The notes under the pieces are model-generated. The model saw only the letters and a program-made list of their open reading frames with translations. It was not told where the DNA came from and did not search any database. The position numbers and the translations under genes are program-made. Positions 33,694 to 45,059 of a DNA stretch of 64,000 nucleotides are shown here, one piece after another; positions within the stretch are counted from its first letter, which is position 1, and each line of letters starts with the position of its first letter. Source of the stretch: Raffaelea ambrosiae (Eukaryota; Ascomycota; Sordariomycetes; Ophiostomatales; Ophiostomataceae); the NCBI GenBank assembly GCA_002778195.1, contig PCDI01000003.1, positions 1,026,640 to 1,090,639 on the forward strand. Reading direction: 5' to 3'.

Positions 33694-36510
33694 ATGTCCA
33701 AGGTCTTTGTCGCTATTGTCAAGTCGGTCCTGAGCGGCGACACGCTCGTGCTCACCAGCCCCAACAACCCGACCCTCGAGCGCACCTTCTCCCTCGCCTA
33801 TGTCAGTGCACCCCGCCTGAGCAAGGACCACGAGGAGCCGTTCGCCTTCCCGTCGCGCGAGTACCTCCGCTCCCTCGTTCTCGGCAAGCAGGTCCAGTGC
33901 ACCGTCCTGTACACCGTCCCCGCCTCCCAGCGCGACTACGGCACCGTCCTCGTCAAGGATGGCCCCGAATTGCCCGATGCCCCCGTCAAGGCCGGCTGGC
34001 TCAAGGTCCGCGAGGACGCCGGCAAGAAGGAGGACAACGAGGACATTGTGCAGCGCATTGAGAACCTGCGCAGCTACGAGGCCCAGGCCCGCACCGAGGG
34101 CAAGGGTCTGTGGTCTGGCACCGGTGGCCACATCGAGGTCCAGCACGACCTCGGCGGCCCCAACTTCCTCAAGGAGTGGAAGGGCAAGACCGTCGACGGC
34201 ATCATTGAGCGCGTCTTTACCGGCGACCGCCTGCTGGTGCGCCTTCTGACGTCCGACGAGCAGCACTACCAGGTCGTCACGCTCGTCGCCGGCATCCGCA
34301 CGCCCGCCACCGAGCGGGTCAACCAGGCCACCGGCCAGACCCAACCCGGCGAGGAGTTCGGCAAGGAGGCACAGCGCTTTGTCGAGCAGCGGCTACTGCA
34401 GCGCCAGGTGAAGATTCAAATTGTCGGCGCCAGCCCGCAGGGCCAGCTTGTCGCCAGCGTGCAGCACCCGCGCGGCAACATTGCCGAGTTCCTGCTGCAA
34501 GACGGCCTGGCCCGCTGCAACGACTTCCACTCCACCCTGCTCGGCGAGCGGATGGCCGCTCTGCGTGCTGCTGAAAAGGTCGCCCAGGAGGGCAAGAAGC
34601 GTCTGCACAAGAACCACGTGGCCAAGGCTACCGACGGCAACCTGGATGCCACCGTGTCTAAGGTCATGAGCGCAGACACTATTTTCGTCCGCAGCAAGAC
34701 TGGCGCCGAGAAGAGGTCAGTTTCAATGCGGGCAGTGGGCTTTCTTGCCCTTTCTTTGCTCTTGGTGGAAACAGTTTCATACTGACTCCCAGCAGAGTCC
34801 AGATCAGCAGCGTTCGCGGCCCACGCACAAACGAGGCCTCCGAGGCTCCATTCAGAGACGAGGCCAAGGAATTCCTGCGCAAGAAAGTCATCGGCAAGCA
34901 CGTGCACGTGAGCATCGATGGCTCACGGCCGGCCACCGATGACTTTGAGGCTCGCGATGTCGCCACGATTACGCAGAACGGCAAGAACATTGGCCTCATC
35001 CTGGTCCAAGAAGGTTATGCCTCGGTTATCCGCCACCGCAAAGACGACACCGACCGCGCCCCGAACTACGATGAGCTGCTGGCAGCACAAGAGACCGCCA
35101 AGGAGGCGAAGAAGGGCATGTGGTCTGGCAAGGCACCAAAGGTCAGTTTTGTTGCTTCCGGACCCGATACAGCAAGCCAGCACCTCACTGACATGGACAC
35201 TTGTATAGATCAAGCAATTTGTGGACGCATCAGAAACTCTGCAGCGCGCAAAGATTCAGGCCTCCACTCTGCAGCGGCAAAAGAAGGTGCCGGGCATTAT
35301 CGACTTCTGCAAGTCCGGTTCTCGCTTTACCATTCTTGTGCCCCGCGAGGGCGTCAAGTTGACGCTTGTGCTGGCTGGCATCCGTGCGCCACGTGCCCCG
35401 GGCCGGAATACGCAAGACAAGGGCGAGCCGTTTGGCGAGGAGGCCTTGGAGTTTGCCAACCGGAAATGCAACCAGCGGGACTGCGAGATTGACGTTCACG
35501 ATGTGGACAAGACGGGCGGGTTCATTGGCGAGCTGTTTGTGAACCGCGAGAGCTTTGCCAAGGCCTTGGTGGAGGAGGGTCTTGCTTCGGTGCACCAGTA
35601 CTCTGCCGAGAAGTCGGGCAATGCGGCCGAGCTGAACGCAGCGGAGGCGAAGGCCAAGGAGGGCCGGAAAGGCCTTTGGCACGACTGGGACCCGGCACAG
35701 GAGGCAGCCGAGGAGGCCAGCTATGCCAACAGCGGTGCTGCTGACGCAACCGCATCCGAGGGCGTCACTCTGGATAAGAAGCCACAGGACTACCGCGATA
35801 TTGTAGTGACCAACATCGATCCCAACGGACGGTTGAAGATCCAGGAGATTGGCAAGGGCACGGCCTCGCTGGAGCTGATGATGAGCGAGTTTGCCAAGTT
35901 CCACCTGGACAGCAAGAACAACGTGGCCATCAAGGACAACCCGAAGACGGGTGACCTGGTGTCCGCACGCTTCTCTCTGGACAACCAGTGGTACCGCGCG
36001 CGGATCCGGTCCAACGACCGCGCCGCCAAGGTCGCCGAGGTGGTGTACATTGACTACGGCAACAGCGAGAAGATCCCGTGGTCGAAGCTGCGGCCGCTGG
36101 AGGGCACGCGTTTCGGCCCGCAGCGGCTCAAGGCGCAGGCGGTGGACGCGGCGCTGTCGTTTGTGCAGCTGCCGACGGCATCGGACTACTTCCAGGACGC
36201 GGTCAACTTTATTGCCGAGTGCACAGAGGGCCGGCAGCTGGTGGGCAGCTTCGACTTTGTGGACACCAAGGAGGGCCTCAGCTACATCACCGTGTTCGAC
36301 CCTAAGGCGGGCGGCCAGGGCCCGGATAAGCACGAGTCGCTGAACAGGGAGGTGCTGCGGAACGGACACGGTCTGGTGCCCAAGAAGCTCAAGGCGTGGG
36401 AGCGGAGCAAGGTGTTTGAGCCGACGCTCAAGGCGCTGCGCGATGCCGAGAAGGAGGCCAAGGAGGGCAAGTACGGCATGTGGGAGTACGGCGACATCAC
36501 GGAGGATTAG
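33694..36510 (+). CDS. SND1: Tudor staphylococcal nuclease (SND1/p100 family)
   Basis: Multi-domain RNA-binding protein of stress granules, spliceosome assembly and RNA decay in other eukaryotes. It has 889 aa from exons 33694-34715, 34796-35141 and 35209-36510, phases agreeing (KR/VQIS and APK/IKQF). Four SN-like OB folds occupy about residues 1-140, 170-310, 325-460 and 470-640; each ends in a typical A-x-x-x-x-K-G-L/M-W helix (TEGKGLWSG, AKKGMWSGKAP, GRKGLWHDWDP). A Tudor domain follows at about 700-755 (YRARIRSNDRA, VVYIDYGNSEKIPWSKLRPL) inserted in a fifth, split SN domain that ends with GKYGMWEYGDI. The length and order match the family. No signal peptide is seen. Confidence 0.95.
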
Positions 36511-37415
36511 GGGAGTAAGCGCACTCTAGGAGCATCATGATTCTACAGTCATCTCCTTCCTCCTTGCACATATCCTCTTTTTCCAGTGTGTGACGACGGA
36601 CGTCTCTACTCTTGATTTCACGGTTTTGGTGAGCAAAAGAAAAGAAAGAAAAGAAAAAGCACCTTTGTTTTTATTGGCCTGAATTTTGTTTTCTTTTTTT
36701 GGTTGTCGTATACCAAACGCATTGGGGCATTCCACCAAACAAGGGTGGGGGTAAATATAGAAATGAGAAGAGAAGAAAACCCAGAGAGGGGAAGAAAAGG
36801 GGGGTGGCATTCTCGTCGTCTAGGTGTTTCTGTTTTCATTTTGTCCTCTCATTCTGTCTCTTGCATTCAGACAAAAGTTGGCATCACTTCTGTGGTTTTG
36901 TGTTTCCCATATGCCCTTCATGTGTGGTTTGTATGACTTTATGGCAAGCCCATTCTTCGAAACCCCCGAGGCGTGCGCGTGTGTGTATGTGTGTCTTCAA
37001 GCATTCCTGGCTTGGTTCCTGGCCGGTCTTCTTGGTGAAGCGGATGTGAGAGAGTAGGCAATGAAAAAAAGCGAGAACGAAAAGCATCAAATAGCGAGCA
37101 TTGATTTCCATATATTTTCCCCCTGGGCTATCATTTGGTGCGTCTGTTTAGAAACCCGCCCAGGAAACCCTCATACACGAATAAGACTCGTGGGGGTAAA
37201 AAATAGCAAAGAATGAGAATGAAGAGAAAAAGAAAAAGAAAAAAAGAAACTTCCATGTGGCAAGTGAAAGTCCAGTTCGGCAGTGTCGTATCTTCTCGCA
37301 CTTCTCCTCCACTTGTCTCATATCCCGACGTCCCTGCTTCGTCTGTGGCTTTGTCTCCTTCTTTCGAGGCTTCACAAAGCTTCAGAGCCAATGCCCAAAT
37401 AGTGATGATCTTCTC
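36511..37415. other. Intergenic region between convergent genes
   Basis: A 905-bp stretch between the ends of the Tudor-SN gene and the minus-strand gene ending at 37416. It is rich in A/G and T runs, consistent with two 3' UTRs. No gene was recognised. Confidence 0.5.
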
Positions 37416-39443
37416 TCACGCCAGACGTCTCTTGCGGGCACGGCTCCCCCCGTCTGCATGTGTGCCATCAAAGGACCATTCCCCGGGAGCCCAGATGCTG
37501 CTGTTTCCATGGCTGCTGCGTCCGACACTGCTTCCGCTGTTGCTGCTGCTTCTGCTGCTGCTTCCAGAAAATAGCCTCTTGGTCGATGGCGATGTCGAGG
37601 ATGACCGTCCGCTGGCAACAGACGGCAGTGGCGAAAAAGAAGAAGAAGAAGAAGATGACGACGAAGCCCCCCGGGCCGATCGGCTGGTGGGCAGCGGCTT
37701 GCGCGGCTTCAGCATGGCGCGGTGGTTGCACAAAGAGGAGGCTGCGGACAACGAAGACGGTGGTGCTGCTGCTGCTGCTGCTGCTGCTGCTGACGCATGG
37801 CTGCCAGACCCACCCGGTGACGAGATGCCTGTGTTGGTGCTGTTGCTGCTGCTGGCCACGCTGCCGCCCCGATGACGGCCCATGGAGCGCCCCAGGACGC
37901 TACTGTGGCGCAGAGACTGGCGGTCGCTGCTGGTGCGCGCGGACGACACGGACGAGGATGCCGATCCGCTGCGGCTGGCGGCTCCCAGCGCGAGGGCTCT
38001 CGATGAGGACGACGAGGAGGAAGAGGACGCGCCCGACGTCAGCGCTTTCATACGTCTGTCACGGTGGCGGCGGGGATGGTGGCTCGAGGACGACGCCGAG
38101 GACGACAGGGACTCGTCGGACGACAGCTCTGTGACGCGGCTGCCAGGGGACGACGCAGAGGACGACAGCCGGCCGCTGCTCCCGTGTCCGCCGCTGCCTC
38201 CGCCGCCACCACCACCACCACCACCACCAGCGGCACGCATCATGGTCCCGTAAAAGCGGCCCCAGTCGGCCATGTTGGGCATGCCGGGGCCGCCTCCGGT
38301 GGGCACCGGTATGGGCACGGGCAAGACGACAAGGGGCGGTGGGAGGTTGGCCGAGGGGCGGCCCAAGAAGGAGCGGCGGCTGCCGCCGCCGAAGCCCAGG
38401 CTGCTGGCCAGCATGCGGAACACCGGCGGAGGGATGCCGGCCAGGCTTCCGTGGGCGTTGTGTCCGGTGGCATGGCTGGCGGCGGAGCCACTGTGGCGGA
38501 AGTTGGCCTGCACCTGCTGCAGGAACTGGGAGGCGGCATGGCGCATGCGCTCGGCCACGCGCGTCGGGAGGTTCCGCTTAGGGCCCCCGTCGACGGCGAC
38601 GGCCTGCTGCCGGCCGCCGTGGCCGTCGTGGCCGTCTGCTGCTTCGTCGTACGGGGGGACGAACAGGGCGCCCCAGTCAACACCGCCGCCGCCATCGGCA
38701 TAGTCGTCCTGCCCGGACATCGCATCGTCCAGGTCAAAGGGGGGCTGCTGCGCACCCATGGCGAAGAGCTGGTCCATCTGGTCATCAAAGCCCATGCTGC
38801 TGCCGGCGACGCTCGTGTTGTCGCCGATGCTGCTGCCGCCGTCGTAGTCGGAGGCCGGATAGTCCACGTTGGGGCGCCAGGTGGCCATCTCGTCGGGGAA
38901 GAACAAGTCCTGGATGCGGCCGCCCACGCGCAGCGCCTTTTCGAGCGTCGCGGGCGTTTCCAGGTTGCCGTTGACCAGACGGAAGACATAGACCATGGCT
39001 TTGCTGGGGAGGAGGTGGGCACACTCCTCGGCCTCCTCCTCGGTGTCCATATTGTTGGCGTCGGAACAGGCCTCGGCAATGGTGCGCAGATACAGCGCGG
39101 CCTTGTTGCGAACTTCGACATAGGGTGCCGCCTGGCTCAGACGAACGGCACGCTTGTGCCGGCGCCAGTAGTCCCGCAGACCCCTCAGGGTCTCCTCAAA
39201 GTCGGACTCGTACTTCCAGCGCGGAAGCAGGACGCCCAGACGGCGGTAGGTCTCGGTGTCTGTGCTCAGGCCCTTCTTGGCGATGCAGGCGCTGGAGGTG
39301 CGCAAGAGGTCCCGCTGGGCCTTGAGGAGGTCGGCCGGGTCCGGGGTGGCATCGATGGCAATCTGCCTCAGCTGCTGCGTGGTGTAAGTGAGGGAGACCT
39401 CAATCTTGGCGCTCAGAGGCGGCCGGCCGTCATCGTCGGCCAT
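37416..39443 (-). CDS. Hypothetical protein with low-complexity Ser-rich C-terminal half
   Basis: Single-exon protein of 675 aa that I do not recognise. Residues 1-230 are complex and mostly helical in composition (TTQQLRQIAIDATPDPADLL; RRLGVLLPRWKYESDFEETL; YVEVRNKAALYLRTIAEAC; KAMVYVFRLVNGNLETPATL), so a folded domain is likely. The middle is acidic, then Pro/Gly-rich with an uninterrupted poly-Gly run. The last 250 residues are dominated by Ser with clusters of Arg and His (SHHPRRHRDRRMKAL), ending in RARKRRLA, which could be a nuclear localisation signal. No transmembrane segment or signal peptide is visible. It is transcribed in the same direction as SmF, with a 1-kb gap. Confidence 0.75.
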   Translation of the reverse strand: MADDDGRPPLSAKIEVSLTYTTQQLRQIAIDATPDPADLLKAQRDLLRTSSACIAKKGLSTDTETYRRLGVLLPRWKYESDFEETLRGLRDYWRRHKRAVRLSQAAPYVEVRNKAALYLRTIAEACSDANNMDTEEEAEECAHLLPSKAMVYVFRLVNGNLETPATLEKALRVGGRIQDLFFPDEMATWRPNVDYPASDYDGGSSIGDNTSVAGSSMGFDDQMDQLFAMGAQQPPFDLDDAMSGQDDYADGGGGVDWGALFVPPYDEAADGHDGHGGRQQAVAVDGGPKRNLPTRVAERMRHAASQFLQQVQANFRHSGSAASHATGHNAHGSLAGIPPPVFRMLASSLGFGGGSRRSFLGRPSANLPPPLVVLPVPIPVPTGGGPGMPNMADWGRFYGTMMRAAGGGGGGGGGGGSGGHGSSGRLSSSASSPGSRVTELSSDESLSSSASSSSHHPRRHRDRRMKALTSGASSSSSSSSSRALALGAASRSGSASSSVSSARTSSDRQSLRHSSVLGRSMGRHRGGSVASSSNSTNTGISSPGGSGSHASAAAAAAAAAPPSSLSAASSLCNHRAMLKPRKPLPTSRSARGASSSSSSSSSFSPLPSVASGRSSSTSPSTKRLFSGSSSRSSSNSGSSVGRSSHGNSSIWAPGEWSFDGTHADGGSRARKRRLA

Positions 39444-40416
39444 GGTGGGTGGTGAGCTGTGGTGTTGCTGTTCACGATGGAGCTGGTAATTGGATGGAGA
39501 AGCAGCTGCTCGGAAGAGAAGGTTGGAATTGGAGATGAAGATGGAGAAAGGAAGGCGTTTGAAAACGGAGAACGGTGGTGTTGAACAACAATCTTAGATA
39601 GGAAGAAGGGAAGAAGAGAAGAGGCAGAAGATATAGGAAGATACTGGGAGAGAAGAAATCAAAGTATAGAAGAAACGAGCTGTATCACCAGTTGTTCAGA
39701 TGAGACGACAGAATCGAAACGAGACTGATATCAGACTCGCTTGACTTGTCAGCAAGATCATTTAGCATTCACTTTGGCTTTACATTGACATGGCAGGAAA
39801 GTGAGCAACGAAGGATAGCGGGCACACCTTTGCCTGGCATGCAATGCTCAGCCTGGCCGACTTCTCACCACAGCCTCAGCTGGCCAGATTTGTTGGTATG
39901 AGCTATGAAGCCGAGGCTGTCGAGTTTGAGGCAACTATCGCGATGACAGGGCGCAAATTCTCTGGCGGGTCAAGTTTGGTCCAGTTGGAAAAGATTCTGG
40001 AGAGTCTTGGTCCCAAGAGCTGCCTCCTTTTCACTTGTCTTCCCGCAGGGCTGTTGTTGCTTTGAACCGCGTATGTCTCTTCTTGAAATATCTTCTGAGC
40101 CCAAATAAACAAAATAAAAATGAACCCGCTTTCCCTTTTTGACGCCGTGCCCTTTTTTTTTGTTTTCGAAAAGCACAGAACAGATCAATCTTCCCCGCCA
40201 GCAATGTTCCAACCACACAAGTCCAAGACCCAACAACTCCTCTCCAAGACCTCGTTGCTCCTATCGCCAGTCAGGCTAAAAACGCTGGACAAAACGCGGT
40301 GTATGCAGCTTTGCTGGCCAGCCCGGCTGCGCGCCTCTGGCTATAGGTATCGTCTGCTCATGTTGCTTTTGGTCGTCTTTTCGTCGGATAAATGCCACTC
40401 TCGTCATGCTTCGTCG
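39444..40416. other. Upstream region of the hypothetical gene and SmF 3' flank
   Basis: A 973-bp stretch between two minus-strand genes. A purine-rich leader (39480-39690) precedes the start codon at 39443. No coding frame or RNA gene was recognised. Confidence 0.4.
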
Positions 40417-40732
40417 CTAATCGTCCATTTTCGTGTCGCTATCGTCGCCGCGAATCCACAGAACATTGTTGCACCTGGGGCCGTTAGTACGAGAAGGGAG
40501 AACTCCATGCCTCGACTGCGTCCGAGACTCACCGGATCAGCACCTGTCCCAGCTGGCCGGTGCACTCGCCGTCAATGTACTCCTCGGTGTCGGACAACTG
40601 CAGGTTCATGTAGCTGTCGACCGACACGAGCGCGCCCTTGTACTCGGTCTCGCCCCACTTGAGTCGCACGGCCACGGGCTTGCCGACGAGGTCCTGGAGC
40701 ATCGGACGGGGGTTGACGGGCATAAGACTCAT
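40417..40732 (-). CDS. SMX3: Small nuclear ribonucleoprotein SmF
   Basis: Subunit of the heptameric Sm ring on U1, U2, U4 and U5 snRNAs. It has 85 aa from exons 40732-40533 and 40474-40417, joined within an Arg codon (VLI-R-CNN). Sm1 (PVAVRLKWGETEYKGALVSV, DSYMNLQL) and Sm2 (GQVLIRCNNVLWIRG) are complete, and LKWG with NTEEYIDG-like DTEEYIDGE is characteristic of F among the Sm proteins. The C-terminus is short and acidic. The gene is far smaller than its neighbours and its second exon is only 58 nt. Confidence 0.95.
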
Positions 40733-42275
40733 GGTGGCGGTTGGATGGGCGGTCGGAGAAGAGAAAAGTGGTGGGAAGGGGGGGCGGTATCGTAGAGGTG
40801 TGGTTGATGGAGGTTGAGGCTGGTAACGGCGACGATGTTGATATTTTCAGGAGCTATCTTACAAGAAATATGGGTCCTCCTGCCAGGGACCTGGACTGCC
40901 ACCTGACAGCGGCGACAAAAATCTTGCCAGCTGGCAACAGCTCTACGTGGGTCCGGTGGCAAAATGAGCGAGCAAAATGACGGTGCTGCTGCGGGGAGCA
41001 TACCACGACATCATCGGCCCCTCCCCCGCCATGGGAGGTAACAGAAGCTCCTGGAAAAGCGGGAAACGGCTTTTATTTCCTGTCGCCCTGCGTTGCCTTT
41101 TTTTTCTTCTTTGCCCACTCCCCAAACAGCCTCAGACACTTAGACACGTTTAGGGCCTCAACAAATGAGCCGGAAACCGGCAGGGACGTCCGGTGTCGCA
41201 GGTGTTTTGCAATTTTCTGCTTCTAGCCTTTTTTTTAAACAGGGCATGTCGGGATCGGACATATTTGCATAGTTAACTAATACCTACCAACGAATATGTC
41301 GCATCTTAGCTCCAAGCATAGCTGGGCCAAGCACGGCCAGGCACAATGACACCGTCCAGCACAGTCTGGCGTAACCTCTTTGTCTAAATCACGAGCAGCA
41401 CCGGGTGATCCGAAGGAGCACGTCAGGAGAATGCGATGGAAAGGGAAGGTCTCGATAAACATGTTGAGACACCACAAAGGGCCGATATCCTCGTGTACGG
41501 ATAGTAACATGAACAGCAGACTATGCGAGGACCGCCACGGCTGAGTCACCGTAGAGAGAACCCGCCGTGCCTCTGCAGACCAGAACGGAATCCCGTTTGG
41601 GCAATTGTTGCTGGGGAAAGCACTGGAGAGGGAATTGCCAAATGCGAGCCAGCTGGCCAATGCTGACAACATGCTGCGAAAACAGCGAGGGTGCGTGGGC
41701 TACGGAAATCTTGCCCGTTAATCAGCCACGCGGGGGGGTTGACTAAAAAAAACAAACTGCGTCTCGGACGACTGTACTCCGGACAGCAAGCAGCGGGACA
41801 GGCAGGAACTGCCAGTATCAACCAACAGCACTGGGAAAGTGGCCGAAAAAAACCGGACAGACCCCGTGGGATGGCTCAAGGGGGTGTGTGGATCGCGCCT
41901 TCCACCTCTGGAGGCGAGACCCAGCAATCAGCCAAGACGGCCAGAAAACGCCAAAAACAGCGAGAGGAAGGCGCGAGACAGGGTGGACAGCAACAAGGAA
42001 GGCGCGAGGGAGAGGGGCAAAAAAAAAAAAACTCCATGACAGCCCCTCCTTTTTGTGCTGTGCTGTGCTTTGTGTGGGTATGTGAGTGTATGTTGCATGT
42101 GCTCATTGAGCGCTGGCTAGGTCATATAATAAAGCATTTCGTAAGAAAAAGAGGGCCGCCGCCCATTCCACGCAGCTTTGTAAACGAGAAAGAGACATAT
42201 AATACGGTTTCATCGCCCATCGTCAAAAAGCCTCTGACGTTTTCTCCCTTTTGCAATCCTCAGCACAAACACATC

Positions 42276-42306
<31 letters not shown>

Positions 42307-42382
42307 CGCCAGACTTTTCCGACTTGGCCTCTGATACTGCTTTCCTTCTTTCCACCCTTCACAATTCCGCAACCAATTCACA
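40733..42382. promoter_or_regulatory. Divergent upstream region of SmF and transaldolase
   Basis: A 1.65-kb stretch between two outward-facing genes. It includes a TTAACTAATACC AT-rich patch near 41272, a TATA-like TATAATAAAG at about 42125 and an (AC)n tract at 42275 just before the transaldolase start. No third gene was recognised. Confidence 0.4.
42275..42304. repeat. (AC)n microsatellite in the transaldolase leader
   Basis: About a dozen CA units roughly 80 bp before the start codon, probably in the 5' UTR or core promoter. Confidence 0.9.
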
Positions 42383-43903
42383 ATGGCCACCTCTCTGGAC
42401 CAATTGAAGGCCACTGGCACGGTAAGTCGGCTGCTTTTTGCCCGGGCTGGCGAGCTGGGCCAAAAAAGGGACCCTCATCAGAGAGAAGACGCAGTTGTCT
42501 TTTTCTGCGCATCCAGCTCCCAGAAGAAGAGAGAAAAGAGCTCTTTGCTAACCGGTTTGCGCTTGCTTCCCCGTCCTCGTATAGGTCGTTGTCAGTGACT
42601 CTGGTAAGCTTCCTTTTTTTTTCGGGGTTCCTCTCAGCAGTTCACAGCTCCTCTTCCGAGCTGGTCTAGCTGCTGCATACAAATGACGCAAATTACTGAC
42701 AATCCTCACCAGGTGACTTTGCCTGTTAGTATATCCCCGTGAACACCTCTCCGGTCCCCAAGCTCTCCGGTTGCCTAGCTTCCGGAGCTCCCGACCAAAA
42801 GCACCAGAAGTAAAAAAAGAAATACAAAAGGTACACTCATAGCCACAACTACTCGCTCACACACATACCTCTTCTACTACAGCCATCGCCAAGTACAAGC
42901 CCCAGGATGCCACCACCAACCCGTCCCTGATCCTGCAGGCGGCCAAGAAGCCTGAGTACGCCAAGCTCATCGACGCTGCTGTCGAGTACGGCAAGACGAA
43001 GGGCGGCTCCATCGACGAGCAGGTCGATGCCTCGCTCGACCGGCTGCTGGTCGAGTTCGGCCGCGAGATCCTGGCCATCGTGCCCGGCCGCGTGTCCACC
43101 GAGGTCGACGCCAGGCTGTCTTTCGACACCAAGGCCTCCGTGGCCAAGGCTCTGCACATTATTGACGTCAGTTCTCTCACCCTGGAATTTTTTTAAGAAG
43201 AAGGGAAAAAAATAAATAAAGACGAAATAAAGACTGAAAAAAAAACAAAAAAAAAACCGCCGTCGCTAACACACAAAAACAGCTCTACAAGGAGCAGGGC
43301 ATCAGCAAGGACCGCGTCCTGATCAAGATCGCCTCGACCTGGGAGGGAATCAAGGCCGCCGAGATCCTGCAGCGCGACCACGGCGTCAACTGCAACCTGA
43401 CCCTGCTGTTCTCTCTGGCGCAGGCCATTGCCGCCGCCGAGGCCAAGGCTTTCCTGATTTCGCCCTTTGTCGGCCGCATTCTGGACTGGTACAAGGCCCA
43501 CACCAAGCAGGAGTACACCAAGGAGACCGACCCGGGCGTCGCCAGCGTCAAGGCCATCTACAACTACTACAAGAAGTTCGGCTACAAGACCATTGTCATG
43601 GGCGCCTCGTTCCGCAACACGGGCGAGATCACCGAGCTGGCCGGTGTCGACTACCTCACCATTGCCCCCTCTCTGCTCGAGGAGCTGCTCAACTCGAGCG
43701 CCGCGGTCCCCTCCAAGCTCGACGCCAAGTCCGCTGCCGCCCTCGACATCCAGCAGAAGTCGTACATCAACGACGAGGCGCTGTTCCGCTTCGACCTGAA
43801 CGAGGACCAGATGGGCACGGAGAAGCTGCGCGAGGGCATCAGCAAGTTTGCTGCTGACGCTGTTACCCTGAAGGAGATCCTCAAGGGCAAGCTGTCTGCG
43901 TAA
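42383..43903 (+). CDS. TAL1: Transaldolase
   Basis: Cytosolic enzyme of the non-oxidative pentose phosphate pathway that moves a dihydroxyacetone unit from sedoheptulose 7-phosphate to glyceraldehyde 3-phosphate. It has 324 aa from exons 42383-42421, 42585-42603 (19 nt), 42713-42724 (12 nt), 42883-43166 and 43283-43903. The tiny exons are required to restore TGTVVVSDSGDFASIAKYK, which is the conserved N-terminus, and all phases agree. The substrate-binding KPQDATTNPSLIL and the Schiff-base lysine Lys133 in VLIKIASTWEGI are present, as are NLTLLFSLAQA and SPFVGRILDWY. The length fits the TalB-type family. It converges with the polyphosphatase gene downstream. Confidence 0.96.
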
Positions 43904-45059
43904 GGATAGAAAAGAGGAACGCAGAGGGGAGAAGTGGGGTGACCGAGTATGAAAAGACACTAGATAATTTTTTTTATTCCGACCAAGATTGCTGTGCAAT
44001 GAATTGAACTTTTTTTTTTTTGAGGGACATTTGAAAGAGGCCTTGTTTGTCGATACACAGTCGTTGGTTGTACAGAAAACAGACGCGAATATAAGACTTT
44101 GTATGCACCAGCTGATAACTTTTGCATTGTCCGCATGTTGGATGATGTATAACTTCATGATTGGAATGCCACACACACACACACACATACGGTATAAGCA
44201 ATATAAAACGAAACCAGGGTGAAAAGGGTTGTATCGAGCTTTACCTGATGGATGGGGCGGCACATTGATATTCTGGTCTCATTGCCGTGTACTCGGTAGA
44301 TCTCAGGCTTACTGGTCACGGTTCCCTCTACATCCACACACACCCAGCAGACTCTGGTGGTGGGTATATGGAACAGGGTGTATAGAAGATGTGCGACACG
44401 CATTAGGAATATTTTGTAGCTCATGTTGTGGCCGTGTTCTTCATACAATGTGTTGTTTGTTGCTTTTTGACGAGGCAACCAAAAAAAAGTACACATAAAA
44501 AGGTAAATCAATGTACCGATGAGAAGACGCCGCAAAACACCATGACCGCGGATAAATAAATAAAAAAAGTGAAGAAAAAAAAAACATGAAAAAGAGAGGC
44601 CGGCTGATTCCACTGATTTCAGCACATCCTCTCTCGGCAATGATAATTTTGATAAATCCACATCTGCAGTTTGAAAAGCCAGTCAGTGCGTGAAAACCCC
44701 CTCATGTTTGGTTTTGGAGTTTCCCGTGAAATGTTCGGTAGTCCCCTCGCAATGAGAAACCCTTAGAGCAATATAAAGCAAGCCCCCCCCCTCCCCCTTT
44801 GGAACGCCAATTATCAATAAAACAAACAAAGATAAAAGAAAGGGGTATACACCTCGGCGGAGTGCCCTTCCAAATAAAACTCCAATTCCATGATTCGAAC
44901 TTCCCGTCAGTTCGGTTCAGATCCCGGGCCATGCAGCAGATATCTCGCTCCCTTCTCCCATGTATTTTTTCCAATCTCTATGCTCCCTTCCAGTGTATTC
45001 GCACAATCTCTCCCGCACCTCATGGTATCTTCCCAAAGTGTACTCACAACCCCACACTC
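43904..45059. other. Intergenic region between convergent genes
   Basis: A 1.16-kb AT-rich stretch holding two 3' ends. A (CA)n run near 44170-44190 and T/A homopolymers are the only structure seen. A 168-codon open frame on the minus strand (44155-44661) is AT-rich, hydrophobic and judged spurious. Confidence 0.45.

Noticed and set aside
44155..44661. 168-codon minus-strand open frame
   Set aside because: AT-rich intergenic sequence containing a (CA)n run that yields a Cys/Val repeat; located in overlapping 3' flanks.
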